Shown piece by piece: positions 8,189-16,987 of a DNA stretch of 57,477 nt. The notes below the pieces were generated by a model. The model searched no databases and was not told the DNA's origin. It saw only the letters and a program-made list of their open reading frames with translations. Numbering within the stretch: position 1 is the first letter of the stretch; each line of letters begins with the position of its first letter. Source of the stretch: Leptothoe spongobia TAU-MAC 1115 (GTDB lineage: Bacteria; Cyanobacteriota; Cyanobacteriia; Phormidesmidales; Phormidesmidaceae); contig NZ_JADOES010000034.1 in assembly GCF_018739885.1 (NCBI RefSeq), positions 1 to 57,477 of the forward strand, in the 5' to 3' direction. A program made the position numbers and the translations under genes.

Positions 8189-9061
8189 ATGGTGCAAGCA
8201 GATATTGGCATTATCGGCGGCAGTGGTCTCTATAAAATGGATGCTCTCACCGATGTGGAAGAGGTGACTGTTGATACTCCTTTTGGTCAACCGTCTGATG
8301 CGTTGATTTGCGGCAAGTTGGACGGTACACCTGTGGCGTTTTTGGCGCGCCATGGTCGGGGTCATCGGCTGATGCCGACGGAGCTACCCTTCCGGGCCAA
8401 TGTCTATGCGATGAAAAGCTTGGGGGTGAAGTACCTGATATCTGCATCGGCAGTGGGCTCCCTCAAGGAAGAGGTGAAGCCAGTGGATATGGTGATTCCG
8501 GATCAGTTTATTGATCGGACTAAGGACCGGGTGGCTACCTTTTTTGGAGAGGGCATTGTTGCTCACATTGCCTTTGGTGATCCGATCTGTAAAAATCTGG
8601 CGGCTACCCTGGGGGATGCTGTAGACAGTCTTGACTTAGCAGGGGTGACGCTCCACCGGGGGGGGACCTATGTGTGTATGGAGGGGCCAGCGTTTTCGAC
8701 TAAGGCAGAATCTCATCTATATCGCAGCTGGGGCGCTACGGTGATCGGTATGACCAATCTGACGGAGGCAAAGCTGGCGCGGGAGGCTGAAATCGCCTAT
8801 GCCACGTTAGCGATGGCGACTGACTATGACTGCTGGCATCCAGACCATGACAATGTGACGGTTGAAATGGTGATCGGAAATCTACAAAAGAATGCGGTGA
8901 ATGCTCAGCTGGTAATTCGAGATGTAGTACGTCGGCTGACAGCAAACCCGCCTGACTCGGAGGCGCATTCTGCTTTGAAATATGCGGTGATTACTCCCTT
9001 GGATACGGCCCCAGAAGCCACTAAGGACAAATTAAAACTGTTGCTAGATAAGTATATGTAG
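8189..9061 (+). CDS. mtnP: S-methyl-5'-thioadenosine phosphorylase
   Basis: Cleaves methylthioadenosine with phosphate to adenine and methylthioribose-1-phosphate in methionine salvage. At 290 residues it matches the family. It shows the N-terminal phosphate loop IGIIGGSGLY, the RHGRGH segment, the central SAVGSLKEE, and the substrate-binding stretch YVCMEGPAFSTKAES followed by IGMTNLTEAKLAREAEI. The start ATG is preceded by AGGAAA at a suitable distance. No other methionine-salvage gene is in the window. The purine-nucleoside phosphorylase family is the only serious alternative, and the MEGP...MTN pattern favours MTA phosphorylase. Confidence 0.95.
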   Translation: MVQADIGIIGGSGLYKMDALTDVEEVTVDTPFGQPSDALICGKLDGTPVAFLARHGRGHRLMPTELPFRANVYAMKSLGVKYLISASAVGSLKEEVKPVDMVIPDQFIDRTKDRVATFFGEGIVAHIAFGDPICKNLAATLGDAVDSLDLAGVTLHRGGTYVCMEGPAFSTKAESHLYRSWGATVIGMTNLTEAKLAREAEIAYATLAMATDYDCWHPDHDNVTVEMVIGNLQKNAVNAQLVIRDVVRRLTANPPDSEAHSALKYAVITPLDTAPEATKDKLKLLLDKYM

Positions 9062-9492
9062 TAGGGGTGCTTGTTTCGAGACCAGCATCAACGTGAGCTC
9101 AGCCGAATATAGCCAGAACTCAGGCCCCTTCCTGACGTTTGACGCCTGTATTCTTACCCAGTTTGGATTTCCCGGTTTAAGATGAACACTCTTTTAGATG
9201 CATGTTTGCTGGTCGTAAACCGTAGATAGGTAGCCCATTCTTGGCTGCTCTGAGCTGTTTATGTAGTTTTTATGAAATTAGTGAACTGTAGTTGAATTTC
9301 CGGATAGAACATAGCTAAAAGATACAAGTTACTGATTTGATGATCCTGATGCCTGAGGGTGCTAGTAGACTCTACGTTTGCTTGCCTAATCTGTTCTGTT
9401 GGCTGTGGATCAGCGCATTGCAGTGATAAACTTCTCGGTTATTTCTAACATCTACCAACTCAACATGACGCTTGTTCACTGGACTTCAACCT
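9062..9492. other. Intergenic region without recognised features
   Basis: No gene, long inverted repeat or known repeat family is visible between mtnP and the carbohydrate-binding-like gene. The DNA becomes more AT-rich toward 9480, as expected for a promoter. Confidence 0.4.
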
Positions 9493-10263
9493 ATGACGGA
9501 TTTGTTAAGGGCACCCAATGCATTGGGAAAAGATGATGTATCTCAGTTACACGTAGTCTCTTCTCTAGGTCGTTTAGATTCTTCTGATTTGCGTACATCG
9601 TGGCAACGTAGGGCAAAGGAGAATGGGCCACTTGCCATTGGGGGTAGTGCTTGCTTGTTGCAAAACGGTAGCTTTGAAGCGGGGTTGGCAAATTGGGTGA
9701 CGCTGGAAGGTACGGAGCAAATATCGATGACAGATAGCTACATTGGGATGGCTTCTCTGGTGCTGTCAACTGTGGATAGTGGTACCAGTCAGACTGTCAG
9801 GGTTGCCCCTGGGCAGATTTATCAGCTTATGGGCTATGGTCGCTCTACGTCTCAGGAATACAGCTCATTTGGGATGACGTTTTTTGATGCTAAGGGGAGC
9901 TTCTTGGCACGCAGTGATGTGGGCCGAATTGATTCGTCCGAGTGGCATGACTATTGTGCTGTTGCGATCGCACCCACCCATGCTGCCTATGCCCAAATCT
10001 GGACTTACCAAAGCGTTGACCATAGCCTGACCTATATCGATGGCCTATCCCTCCGACACATAACGCCCCAAGACCTGCCCATTCGACCCTTTAACCGGTT
10101 TACCTTGGTGCATAAACCCTTGGATCCGGCAGACGGTACATTTGCCTTTGGCCCTGCTAATGTTGCTAATGACGAACAGTGTCCGACTAGAGGTCTAGGG
10201 GAAGGTTCGGTGGAAGGTTTACCGATGGGTTCAAGAATGCCTAATATATTGGGACGTTTCTAA
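9493..10263 (+). CDS. Hypothetical protein with carbohydrate-binding-like domain
   Basis: About 256 residues from ATG at 9493; the frame is also open from a TTG at 9472. The core, LLQNGSFEAGLANWV followed by TSQTVRVAPGQIYQLMGYGRS, has the jelly-roll pattern of the CBM4/9 or galactose-binding-like fold (N-terminal NGSFE, Trp, then a buried V.PG.Y.L strand). No signal peptide or enzymatic domain is seen, so it is not an obvious secreted glycosidase. It ends 8 nt before the next gene, which suggests co-transcription with the DUF3611 protein. The ligand is unknown. Confidence 0.65.
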   Translation: MTDLLRAPNALGKDDVSQLHVVSSLGRLDSSDLRTSWQRRAKENGPLAIGGSACLLQNGSFEAGLANWVTLEGTEQISMTDSYIGMASLVLSTVDSGTSQTVRVAPGQIYQLMGYGRSTSQEYSSFGMTFFDAKGSFLARSDVGRIDSSEWHDYCAVAIAPTHAAYAQIWTYQSVDHSLTYIDGLSLRHITPQDLPIRPFNRFTLVHKPLDPADGTFAFGPANVANDEQCPTRGLGEGSVEGLPMGSRMPNILGRF

Positions 10264-10271
10264 AACGCATT

Positions 10272-10856
10272 ATGACCGGTGAACTTGGTTACTCCCTGCC
10301 CCCAGCCGTCCGTCGAATTGCCAATAACTTTCGCCTGGTAGGCTGGCTCAGCTTCTGGGTACAAATTGTTAGCGGTGTGATTGCCACATTGTTGTTTGTG
10401 ACCTCGCTGCTGGGATTGCAGTCAGTGACCAACCGGGGCGGTGCCGAAAATGCCGCTGCTGGAGGTGGTTTCCTGTTGGCCGCATTGGGGCTGGCCGCTG
10501 TCTATGTCGGTGCATTTTGGGCGTTTCAGTATACCCGCTTTTCCCGTCGGCTCAAATCCAGTAATCCAGACCTGCGCCCCAAACCGAAGAACGCCGCCAA
10601 GATGGTCACCACCGGTTTAGGCATTAGCGTTTTAGGGATGTTCTTTGGCTTGCTCGGGGCTGGAGGAGTGGTGGGTGCGTTGATGCTCAAAGTCATTGCA
10701 CAACCCCAAGCCAACGTGGCCGTTACCAATCCTACTCTGGCCGTTGAGCCGCTAGATGTGTTTTTGGTCCAGGCAACCATCAATACCTTGATTTCTCACT
10801 TTGCCGGTGTTGTGGGCTCGCTATGGTTGTCTCGAACAATCAATAAGCAATCGTAG
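10272..10856 (+). CDS. DUF3611 (Tic21-like) membrane protein
   Basis: A 194-residue protein with four hydrophobic segments, near residues 22-45, 62-85, 110-135 and 165-188. The N-terminal motif LPPAVRRIANNFRLVGWLSFW and the loop RRLKSSNPDLRPKPK are typical of DUF3611, whose plant relative is the chloroplast envelope protein Tic21/PIC1, linked to protein import or iron transport. In cyanobacteria the family is thought to be an inner-membrane protein of uncertain function. It follows the previous gene by 8 nt. Confidence 0.85.
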   Translation: MTGELGYSLPPAVRRIANNFRLVGWLSFWVQIVSGVIATLLFVTSLLGLQSVTNRGGAENAAAGGGFLLAALGLAAVYVGAFWAFQYTRFSRRLKSSNPDLRPKPKNAAKMVTTGLGISVLGMFFGLLGAGGVVGALMLKVIAQPQANVAVTNPTLAVEPLDVFLVQATINTLISHFAGVVGSLWLSRTINKQS

Positions 10857-11032
10857 GGTGGGCGGCCATGGCTATTCTGGAAAAGATATAAAAAGTATTG
10901 TAGTACTCCCTAAGGGCGCTACTTTGAGCGTGGCTCCCAACTAGCCAATATCAAGGTTGGCACGTCTCATCCGGCCTTTCTAGATGGCTTGGTTAGATTA
11001 GAGGTAGCCCCATTGTTCCTGGGAGGTAAACC

Positions 11033-11173
11033 ATGGAAAAAGGCACTTGCGATCGCATTTGGTTGCTGTACCTGCAAGGGCGACTATCCCCAGCTCAGCT
11101 ACTGGCATTGTGTAAGCTGTCTGCGGATGATCGAGATGATGATAGCCGCCATCAGCAATCATCGGCAGCTTAA
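11033..11173 (+). CDS. Small protein (46 aa) with strong ribosome-binding site
   Basis: The reading frame starts at ATG 11033, 6 nt after a GGGAGG ribosome-binding sequence, and ends at TAA 11171-11173. The product begins MEKGTCDRIWLLYLQGRLSP and ends in an acidic, hydrophilic tail (ADDRDDDSRHQQSS). It contains a HIP1 site. A longer frame in another register (10989-11192) has no ribosome site and looks less natural. A repeat element begins 24 nt after the stop. Function unknown. Confidence 0.45.
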   Translation: MEKGTCDRIWLLYLQGRLSPAQLLALCKLSADDRDDDSRHQQSSAA

Positions 11174-11196
11174 GACTAAAAGGCCGACTTAGGTCT

Positions 11197-11308
11197 AATA
11201 CGAAATCCTGACTGATAGCGTCCGGTATCGTAGGGCATCCACGAGGGAGTGCCCCTACAAGATTGTCTATTTTTAATCGGGCTTAATGAATTCGGATTCG
11301 GTATAAGG
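11197..11308. repeat. MITE-like dispersed repeat, copy A
   Basis: The ends are imperfect inverted repeats: TAATACGAAATCC on the left and GGATTCGGTATA on the right. The interior holds a hairpin, GTAGGGCA/TGCCCCTAC. Shared core CGAAATCCTGACTGATAG. Shorter copies lie at 21219-21298 and 28889-28960. There is no coding capacity, which fits a MITE-like non-autonomous element. Confidence 0.65.
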
Positions 11309-11342
11309 CAGCCTTAGAATAGGGATTCGTTGTTGGGCCGGG

Positions 11343-12257
11343 ATGGAACCGGCTCCTGCGAATCCCTATTTTGATCGGTTGGACCCCCACATATTTATGA
11401 AACCATTGGCAGACCGGATCCCAGCACCAACGCTGGTAGTTTTGGCGGGGGTGACGGTGCAGTTGGGTTCTGCCCTGGCCAAGTCTGTTTTTGAGTTGGC
11501 AGGCCCGTTAGGCACAGTATTTTTGCGAGTAGCGCTGTCAGCGGTGTTGTTGTTGGTGTTGTGGCGACCGAGTGGGCAAAATGTGCGCACCCATTGGCCC
11601 CTGGTGCTGGCCTACGGTGGAGTGCTGGCGCTGATGAATACCTGCTTTTACCTGGCCATTGATCGGATTCCGTTGGGAATTGCTGTGGCGCTTGAGTTTA
11701 TTGGCCCCTTGGGGTTGTCGGTGATCAAGTCGCGCCGCTGGTTGGATGTGGTGTGGGTGACGCTGGCTGCGTTGGGCGTGCTCCTGTTAGCGCCGCTCCA
11801 GGGGAGTGGTTTGGACCCCATCGGGTTAGGCTTCGCGGGGATGGCTGCCCTGAGCTGGGCCGGGTATATTCTGCTAGCGGCGGCAACGGGGAAGGTGATA
11901 CCTGGCCTGGAAGGGCTGGCCTGGGGCATGGTGTTTGGCACCTTGCTGCTACTGCCCATTGGCATTGGAGCGGCAGGGACTGCATTGTTGGATATACGGC
12001 TGCTTGCGATCGCGACTGCTGTAGCTGCCCTATCCTCATCTACCTATGCCTTAGAACTGGTTGCCCTCCGCCGACTACCGGTCAATGTCTTTGGTGTATT
12101 GCTCAGTGTCGAGCCAATGCTGGCAGCGGCTTCAGGATTTGTGGTGTTAGGTGAAATGTTGACGGTGCGCTCGATGATGGCCGTTATCCTAATTTCGATT
12201 GCGGCGGCTGGGGCTGCCCGGTATGGAATGACCGTTGAGGAAGTGATGGAGCCATAA
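11343..12257 (+). CDS. EamA/RhtA-family exporter
   Basis: A 304-residue inner-membrane protein with about ten hydrophobic helices from residue 29 onward, in two repeated EamA halves. The pattern SALAKSVFELAGPLGTVFLR and the segment RIPLGIAVALEFIGPLGLSVI match the RhtA branch (threonine/homoserine and related amino-acid or metabolite exporters) rather than sugar-phosphate carriers. The start may instead be the Met at residue 19 (11397), since the first 18 residues are not conserved-looking. The stop codon overlaps a 44-bp palindrome. The substrate cannot be told from sequence. Confidence 0.85.
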   Translation: MEPAPANPYFDRLDPHIFMKPLADRIPAPTLVVLAGVTVQLGSALAKSVFELAGPLGTVFLRVALSAVLLLVLWRPSGQNVRTHWPLVLAYGGVLALMNTCFYLAIDRIPLGIAVALEFIGPLGLSVIKSRRWLDVVWVTLAALGVLLLAPLQGSGLDPIGLGFAGMAALSWAGYILLAAATGKVIPGLEGLAWGMVFGTLLLLPIGIGAAGTALLDIRLLAIATAVAALSSSTYALELVALRRLPVNVFGVLLSVEPMLAAASGFVVLGEMLTVRSMMAVILISIAAAGAARYGMTVEEVMEP

Positions 12258-12295
12258 GCAAGGCCCATGGGATATCCCATGGGCCTTGCTTATGG
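12252..12295. terminator. 44-bp palindrome, likely bidirectional terminator
   Basis: A perfect spacer-less inverted repeat with arms CCATAAGCAAGGCCCATGGG plus AT. It overlaps the stop codon of the exporter gene and lies between two convergent genes (the other ends at 12334). The position suggests termination in both directions, although neither side has a long T-tract. Confidence 0.6.
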
Positions 12296-12333
12296 AAAGG
12301 TGGACATTGCCTACCCTACATAAAACGAAACGT

Positions 12334-13500
12334 TCATACGACCGCTTCGTTTAGCAATTCAGTAATGGCGCGATGCTCAATGGGAGGCTCAGACAAGACC
12401 TCTTGACGGGTGTCTGTGATCAACCAATCTAGAGCAGCCTCTTGCATATCAATAGAGGCACCGGTCTTATCGACGCAGTAGCGACCAAATACCAACTTGT
12501 CGATCAGGCGCACACCAGGACCGATGCGTGAGTATTCAAAGATCACACTCTTGTCAACCAGGGCTCCGCTACAGATGCAGCAGTTGGGGCCAATCATACT
12601 AGGACCAACGATGGTGGCACCGTCTTCGATTTGAGCCATGCCACCAATGTACACAGGACCTTCGATATCAATCTTGTCCCAGTTAGCCTGCACATTTAGG
12701 CCCGTAAATACCCCAGGCTTAACTTCCTGTCCAGGAATGCTAACGCCCTTCACCTGACCTGTGAGGACATCCTGGATAGCCTGCCAATAGTCAGGCACCT
12801 TACCGATATCTACCCACTCAAACTCCATGGTGATGCCGTAGAAAGCTTCGTTTGCTTCTACCAGTTTGGGGAATAGATCGCCACCGATGTCAAACTCTTG
12901 ACCGGAGGGGATGTACTTAAAGATCTCAGGCTCAAAGATATAAATACCGGTGTTAATGTCGGTACTTAGGGCTTCTTCAACCGTTGGCTTTTCTTGGAAG
13001 GACTTGATACGGCCAGTCTCGTCAGTTACGACCACACCATAGCTGGGTACCTGCTTGAGGGGGACTGACTTCATCACGATGGTGGCGATGGAGCCTTTTT
13101 CCTTGTGCTGTCGGACCGCTTCGGTTAGGTCGAGGTCGATCAGGGCATCACCACAAAGAACGACGAACGTGTCGTCAAAAAACGGTGAGAAGTCTTGAAT
13201 TTTGCGCATACCACCTGCAGAACCGAGGGCATCACCCACCAGTTCACCATTGGTAATACGCCCTTCAAAGGAATAGGCCAGTTCTACACCAAAGCGCTGA
13301 CCGTCTCTAAAATAACCTTCAATTTCGTTAGCAAGGTGGCTGACATTCGCTACAACTTGATTGAAGCCGTGCTGTTTTAGCAGTTCTAATAGAAACTCCA
13401 TCACTGGCTTTTGCAGGATGGGGATCATCGGCTTTGGAATGGTATATGTAATTGGACGTACACGAGTGCCTTTCCCTGCGGCCAAGATCATGGCTTTCAT
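12334..13500 (-). CDS. Sugar-nucleotide pyrophosphorylase (mannose-1-P guanylyltransferase-like)
   Basis: A 388-residue nucleotidyltransferase. The N-terminal half has the NTP-binding loop LAAGKGTRVRP (7-17), PKPMIPILQKP, the catalytic CGDALIDLD and the FQEKP segment. The C-terminal half has hexapeptide-like repeats (GPVYIGGMAQIEDGATIVGP) that form a left-handed helix. It transfers NMP to a sugar-1-phosphate, giving GDP-mannose or a similar donor for exopolysaccharide or glycoconjugates. Cyanobacterial relatives are usually annotated as mannose-1-phosphate guanylyltransferase, but specificity is not certain. A GAGAG ribosome site precedes the ATG. Four 24-bp tandem repeats lie in its 5' leader. 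Confidence 0.85.
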   Translation of the reverse strand: MKAMILAAGKGTRVRPITYTIPKPMIPILQKPVMEFLLELLKQHGFNQVVANVSHLANEIEGYFRDGQRFGVELAYSFEGRITNGELVGDALGSAGGMRKIQDFSPFFDDTFVVLCGDALIDLDLTEAVRQHKEKGSIATIVMKSVPLKQVPSYGVVVTDETGRIKSFQEKPTVEEALSTDINTGIYIFEPEIFKYIPSGQEFDIGGDLFPKLVEANEAFYGITMEFEWVDIGKVPDYWQAIQDVLTGQVKGVSIPGQEVKPGVFTGLNVQANWDKIDIEGPVYIGGMAQIEDGATIVGPSMIGPNCCICSGALVDKSVIFEYSRIGPGVRLIDKLVFGRYCVDKTGASIDMQEAALDWLITDTRQEVLSEPPIEHRAITELLNEAVV

Positions 13501-13552
13501 AAATGCTCTCTCTATTCCTTAATTAACAGCTAAGAGGTAAAAATAAACGGTC

Positions 13553-13648
13553 GTTACCGAAACCATTAGTAACGGCGTTACCGAAACTACCAGTAATGGC
13601 ATTACCGAAACCATCAGTAACGCCGTTACCGAAACTATTAGTAACGGC
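13553..13648. repeat. Four tandem 24-bp repeats in a gene leader
   Basis: Four units with the pattern GTTACCGAAAC-YA-Y-YAGTAAYGSC at 13553, 13577, 13601 and 13625, with few differences. Each unit carries inverted GTTAC/GTAAC ends and can form a small hairpin, and neighbouring units pair through GTAACGGCGTTAC. They begin 52 nt upstream of the pyrophosphorylase start codon, so they are a candidate regulatory array or leader structure. Confidence 0.85.
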
Positions 13649-13694
13649 ATCAAGCGCATGGTTCTGGATCTAATCAGTTGACAAGAGCTATCTC

Positions 13695-13729
13695 ATAACA
13701 AACTTTAGAAAAGCCCTAAAGTTTGTTAT
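13695..13729. repeat. 14-bp stem hairpin in the 13.5-14.06 kb spacer
   Basis: Arms ATAACAAACTTTAG and CTAAAGTTTGTTAT with a 7-nt loop. It lies within the spacer between the pyrophosphorylase gene and scpA. The rest of that spacer (13730-14057) shows no convincing gene. Two overlapping short frames on opposite strands there lack coding character. Confidence 0.7.
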
Positions 13730-14057
13730 TGCCGAAAATGCTGGCATTGACCAAGAGTGAGAAGCTCGGCAACGTCAAGATAGTAGCAAGGGTGTTTACA
13801 GTATACCCACGCATATTCAGGGTCTTCATTGCTGCCTCACAGACACCAGGACAAATATTGATTTTTGTATATTTGTATCGACGCCTGACACTAAGGGATT
13901 GTCCTTTTATCCGTACATTCGCTGTTGGTTGAACCAAATCCAAGCCATTGGCGTACTTACTAACTTCTAATCATTCAATCCCTTGAAATAGAGTGCGTTG
14001 TGGCTTCGCCTGACAGCACCCTACAGGAGCAATTATTTTGGGTAACCTACTTAGCTT

Positions 14058-14915
14058 CTAATCAGGTAAAGCGTAGGTCGGTACATCAGCCAGTGTTGCT
14101 TCGTTGAGCTGTCTGACCTTGAGATCACGGTAAAAGCGTTCCTGGGCTAGTTCTACTTTAGATTGTGACGACAAAAATAACAGTCCCCAGAACACACCAA
14201 CTTTTTCATGGCGATAGTCTTCTTCGGTCAGTTCTTTGGTGATGGGACCGCCCAGGACATCAGGACGGAAGTGCGCCCAATGCTCTAATAGCCGCTCAAA
14301 GTCCATCCAGTCGATGGCACTTTCCAATTCTTCCCAGTAGCGATCTAAGAATGTGGAGAGGGCCTCGGCAATTTCCGATAGGTTTTCCTGATGGGCCAGC
14401 TGGGCAATGGTACTGATGGCTTTGCGTTTTGAGTGGGGCTTGGCTCCCCGATTGCGGTTACGGGGGGTAGGATTTGCCATGGCCGCCGCCATCATTTCTA
14501 GCTGGGTGATCAGCTCTTGCAGCGTAACCTGTCGCTTTTCGGGTGGGTTGGCTACCGCCCGTCGATGGATATAATGCTCCAAATTGCGAGGCAGCCGCTT
14601 GGCATACCCTTGGGGTTCAAACGATTCCTCTGGGTCCTCAAACTCGACCACCTCTTCTTCGATTTCGGTGCGGATCAAGGTGTCGGCTTTGAGCAACACT
14701 AGCATCGATGCGTAGAGAAACGCCTGACCGGATTCGGACAGATTTTTTTCGTAGGGAGAGCGCCCGTTGGTTGCGACAGCGGGGGCTTGCTCCTTGAGAC
14801 TTATGAGAAACCGATCCACCACATCAATCACATTGACATCCCACGGATCAATTTCGCCGCGTTCGGAAAGGTCAATGAGAAATGCGATCGCACGTTGAGC
14901 TAAAGAATTAGCCAT
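14058..14915 (-). CDS. scpA: Segregation and condensation protein A
   Basis: The kleisin subunit of the Smc-ScpAB condensin, which compacts and segregates the chromosome. At about 285 residues it is close to the usual length. The N-terminal Smc-binding helices read AFLIDLSERGEIDPWDVNVI, with DVVDRFLISL following, and then ASMLVLLKADTLI. The C-terminal winged helix includes KVGVFWGLLFLSSQSKVELAQ. I prefer ATG at 14915 over an upstream GTG at 14921. The linker between domains is basic (RNRNRGAKPHSKRK). scpB is not in the window. Confidence 0.93.
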   Translation of the reverse strand: MANSLAQRAIAFLIDLSERGEIDPWDVNVIDVVDRFLISLKEQAPAVATNGRSPYEKNLSESGQAFLYASMLVLLKADTLIRTEIEEEVVEFEDPEESFEPQGYAKRLPRNLEHYIHRRAVANPPEKRQVTLQELITQLEMMAAAMANPTPRNRNRGAKPHSKRKAISTIAQLAHQENLSEIAEALSTFLDRYWEELESAIDWMDFERLLEHWAHFRPDVLGGPITKELTEEDYRHEKVGVFWGLLFLSSQSKVELAQERFYRDLKVRQLNEATLADVPTYALPD

Positions 14916-15146
14916 ATACACAGACTGCTAAACACTAGCAAACGCGCCGTTACTAATTTTAGATAATTAGCAACGCCAACGCTATATGTAGCGTGAACAA
15001 ATGCACTATAGCTTAGAAGAATTGAATTTTCAAAAAAAACTGTCAAATTCAGTTACAAAGACCCATAGAACGGTTTAAAAACTTTAAAAATCGCTTGGTA
15101 GGTAGAGGCTGCAAGGCACTAGGGAGCAACGGGTTAATTTTTGTTT

Positions 15147-15201
15147 AGAAAAATAAAAAAGGAAGGAAAAAGGTGAGGATTTCCCGCTCCCTTTTCCTTC
15201 C
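15147..15201 (-). terminator. Rho-independent-type terminator for the LapA-like gene
   Basis: Read on the minus strand, GGAAGGAAAAGGG pairs with CCTTTTTCCTTCC around a short loop and is followed by a T-rich tail (TTTTTTATTTTT). It lies downstream of the gene at 15318-15671. The remaining spacer up to scpA (14916-15146) is AT-rich and appears gene-free. Confidence 0.7.
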
Positions 15202-15317
15202 CCTTGGCTTTGAATGGCCTGTGACTACCGAATGTTCAAATTAGAGCCGAGTCATTAAGCCAGTGGGCAACGGTTTCCAGTCGAAAATCCCACTGCTCAT
15301 GTTTACTGCTGACCCAT

Positions 15318-15671
15318 CTAAGCAGCAGCCTCTTCCGTCTCCGTAACCTTTGCTGTCCCAGGCAACATCGGTTGTAGATCCTCTAGCTCCACTCGATAGC
15401 GCTCGACATCTTCCTCTAGTTGCTGAATCCGCATTTCCCGCTGTTGGACTTGAGGATTAATATTGAAATATCCCTGTACCTGTACCCATACGCTAAATAC
15501 CCAAGCCAGGACAGCACCCACACCTAGCGAAATCATCAGCTCGATACACAACGGTGCGTCGATATCCACACCACGCACAATATGAATAGTGGCAGGGGCT
15601 GTATTCTCAATGGCAAACAGTACGAGGGCCAAGCAAATGACAAAGATGACGACAAAGTTAACCTGCCGCAT
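15318..15671 (-). CDS. LapA-domain membrane protein
   Basis: About 117 residues. Two membrane helices (FVVIFVICLALVLFAIEN and ELMISLGVGAVLAWVFSVWV) flank a short periplasmic part (TAPATIHIVRG), followed by a coiled-coil cytoplasmic tail (QQREMRIQQLEEDVERYR). This is the LapA/DUF1049 layout, linked in other bacteria to lipopolysaccharide assembly or membrane organisation. I chose ATG at 15671 because GAGGTG lies just upstream; a GTG at 15680 would lie inside that ribosome site. Confidence 0.8.
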   Translation of the reverse strand: MRQVNFVVIFVICLALVLFAIENTAPATIHIVRGVDIDAPLCIELMISLGVGAVLAWVFSVWVQVQGYFNINPQVQQREMRIQQLEEDVERYRVELEDLQPMLPGTAKVTETEEAAA

Positions 15672-15809
15672 AGTAGTCACCTCAAATCGTAGTAATTAAG
15701 ATCAGGTACAGGCTACTACAGGACAGTTGTGATCGGACGAAGGTTTTTCATTTATTAAAAGAGTGAACTTGGGCAAGACCATCGGTAATGGGGACCAGAC
15801 GTTTGCCCC

Positions 15810-16484
15810 TTACGATCGCCTTAATCCATGACGAACCCCATATCCCCCTGCACAAAGCAGCGTAATCACCCCTGCTCCGATCCCGATCGAACTTGGCACC
15901 CAAAACGTTGTATCAATCGTATTCACCTGTCCAGGTTTAAGGGGCCACCGATTGGGTTCTCCCATCGAACCAATCTGAAAACTTAAATCCAACGTTCGCC
16001 AGCGGTCTAGAGCCCCTCCATCACCGACGGCAGTGTCAGCCTTCAGCGCACTAAGGTCAATGTCAGCATGGAGCTGATTAAGCAGCGCTACCCCCCAGTT
16101 TTTCTGGGTAAGCTCCAAATGAGCCAGCAGCGGCGGTGCTCCAGGCACCTGTGTCATCAGACCATCTTCGGAAAAGAGCTGATTAAACTTTTTAACCAGA
16201 TCAGCGCCATTATTAAAATCAATCCTTACCTGGAGCGTCCCATCATCCAACGTATTCACTTTACCTGAGAAGGTTTTAGCCTCTTCGATAAAGACTTGGA
16301 GCCACTGTTGGCGGACTTCGCTGTTGAGGGCCACAAATCGTTCATCCAGATGCAACGTTTGTACCAGGACACCATGGGTCTGGCTATCAAACTGGATGCC
16401 CAGCTGATAATCGACACAGCCACTTAGGCATAGGGCCAGGGCCATGACGATGAGTAATCGCAGTGCCCTTAACCTAACCACCAA
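15810..16484 (-). CDS. DUF3153 lipoprotein
   Basis: A 224-residue protein with a positively charged N-terminus, a hydrophobic stretch and a lipobox LCLSGC at its end, so it is probably a lipoprotein anchored in a membrane. The body (YQLGIQFDSQTHGVLVQTLHL) matches the cyanobacterial DUF3153 family, and a C-terminal hydrophobic helix (IGIGAGVITLLCAGGYGV) may be a second anchor. The start is TTG at 16484 or GTG at 16481. It overlaps the upstream TPR gene by about 16 nt, suggesting translational coupling. Function unknown. Confidence 0.8.
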   Translation of the reverse strand: MVVRLRALRLLIVMALALCLSGCVDYQLGIQFDSQTHGVLVQTLHLDERFVALNSEVRQQWLQVFIEEAKTFSGKVNTLDDGTLQVRIDFNNGADLVKKFNQLFSEDGLMTQVPGAPPLLAHLELTQKNWGVALLNQLHADIDLSALKADTAVGDGGALDRWRTLDLSFQIGSMGEPNRWPLKPGQVNTIDTTFWVPSSIGIGAGVITLLCAGGYGVRHGLRRS

Positions 16485-16978
16485 AGTCCTCCCACCAAGA
16501 GAGCAGAACCAATCAGGGCTACCCAGGCAAAGCCGTTATCCCAGGTATTGACTTCGCTTAGGGGTAACGGCGGCGGTGGTGGCTTGGGGGGACGAGGTTT
16601 GGTGAGGATTTTTTGCCATGGCTTTTCGTTGCTATCCTCTAGCGTTGCCAGGTCAGGAATCTTAGTCAGCCATTCCTCTTTAGCTTCCAGTTTGGGAGCC
16701 TGAATAATGTAGAGCAGCTGTTTGCTTTGCTTCCTGACATCCAGGTTCGGATGCCGGGCCAGCTTGCCACAGAGTTCAATCGCTTCCTGACGGCGATCGG
16801 TGGCCGTTAATGCGTTAACAAGCCAGAGCTTTAACTCACCATCTAGAGAGATGCCCGGCTGATGGGCAATGCCTTGTTCAAACGCGGCTACGGCATCTGC
16901 ATATCGGCCTCGCTCAAAGGCCTGTTGCCCCAGTTGATAGGCAGCTTGGGCCCGTTTTTGATTGGCTACGTCTGGCAT
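16469..16978 (-). CDS. TPR protein with C-terminal membrane anchor
   Basis: A 169-residue protein. The N-terminal half has TPR-like helices (AAYQLGQQAFERGRYADAV followed by AFEQGIAHQPG). A proline run (KPRPPKPPPPPLPL) leads to a single C-terminal membrane helix (GFAWVALIGSALLVGGLWWL). It is likely a tail-anchored scaffold. It overlaps the DUF3153 gene downstream and lies 9 nt from the large DUF4114-type gene upstream, so all three may share a transcript. Confidence 0.75.
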   Translation of the reverse strand: MPDVANQKRAQAAYQLGQQAFERGRYADAVAAFEQGIAHQPGISLDGELKLWLVNALTATDRRQEAIELCGKLARHPNLDVRKQSKQLLYIIQAPKLEAKEEWLTKIPDLATLEDSNEKPWQKILTKPRPPKPPPPPLPLSEVNTWDNGFAWVALIGSALLVGGLWWLG

Positions 16979-16987
16979 GTATGAAAT

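Noticed and set aside
10989..11192. 67-codon frame overlapping the 46-residue gene
   Set aside because: It lacks a ribosome site and uses a different frame from the one preceded by GGGAGG.
13553..13648. CRISPR array
   Set aside because: The four 24-bp units are contiguous with no spacers, and no cas gene is in the window.
13716..13943. 75-codon minus-strand and 69-codon plus-strand frames that overlap each other
   Set aside because: Both lie in the spacer and start inside a hairpin; neither has coding-like composition or a ribosome site.
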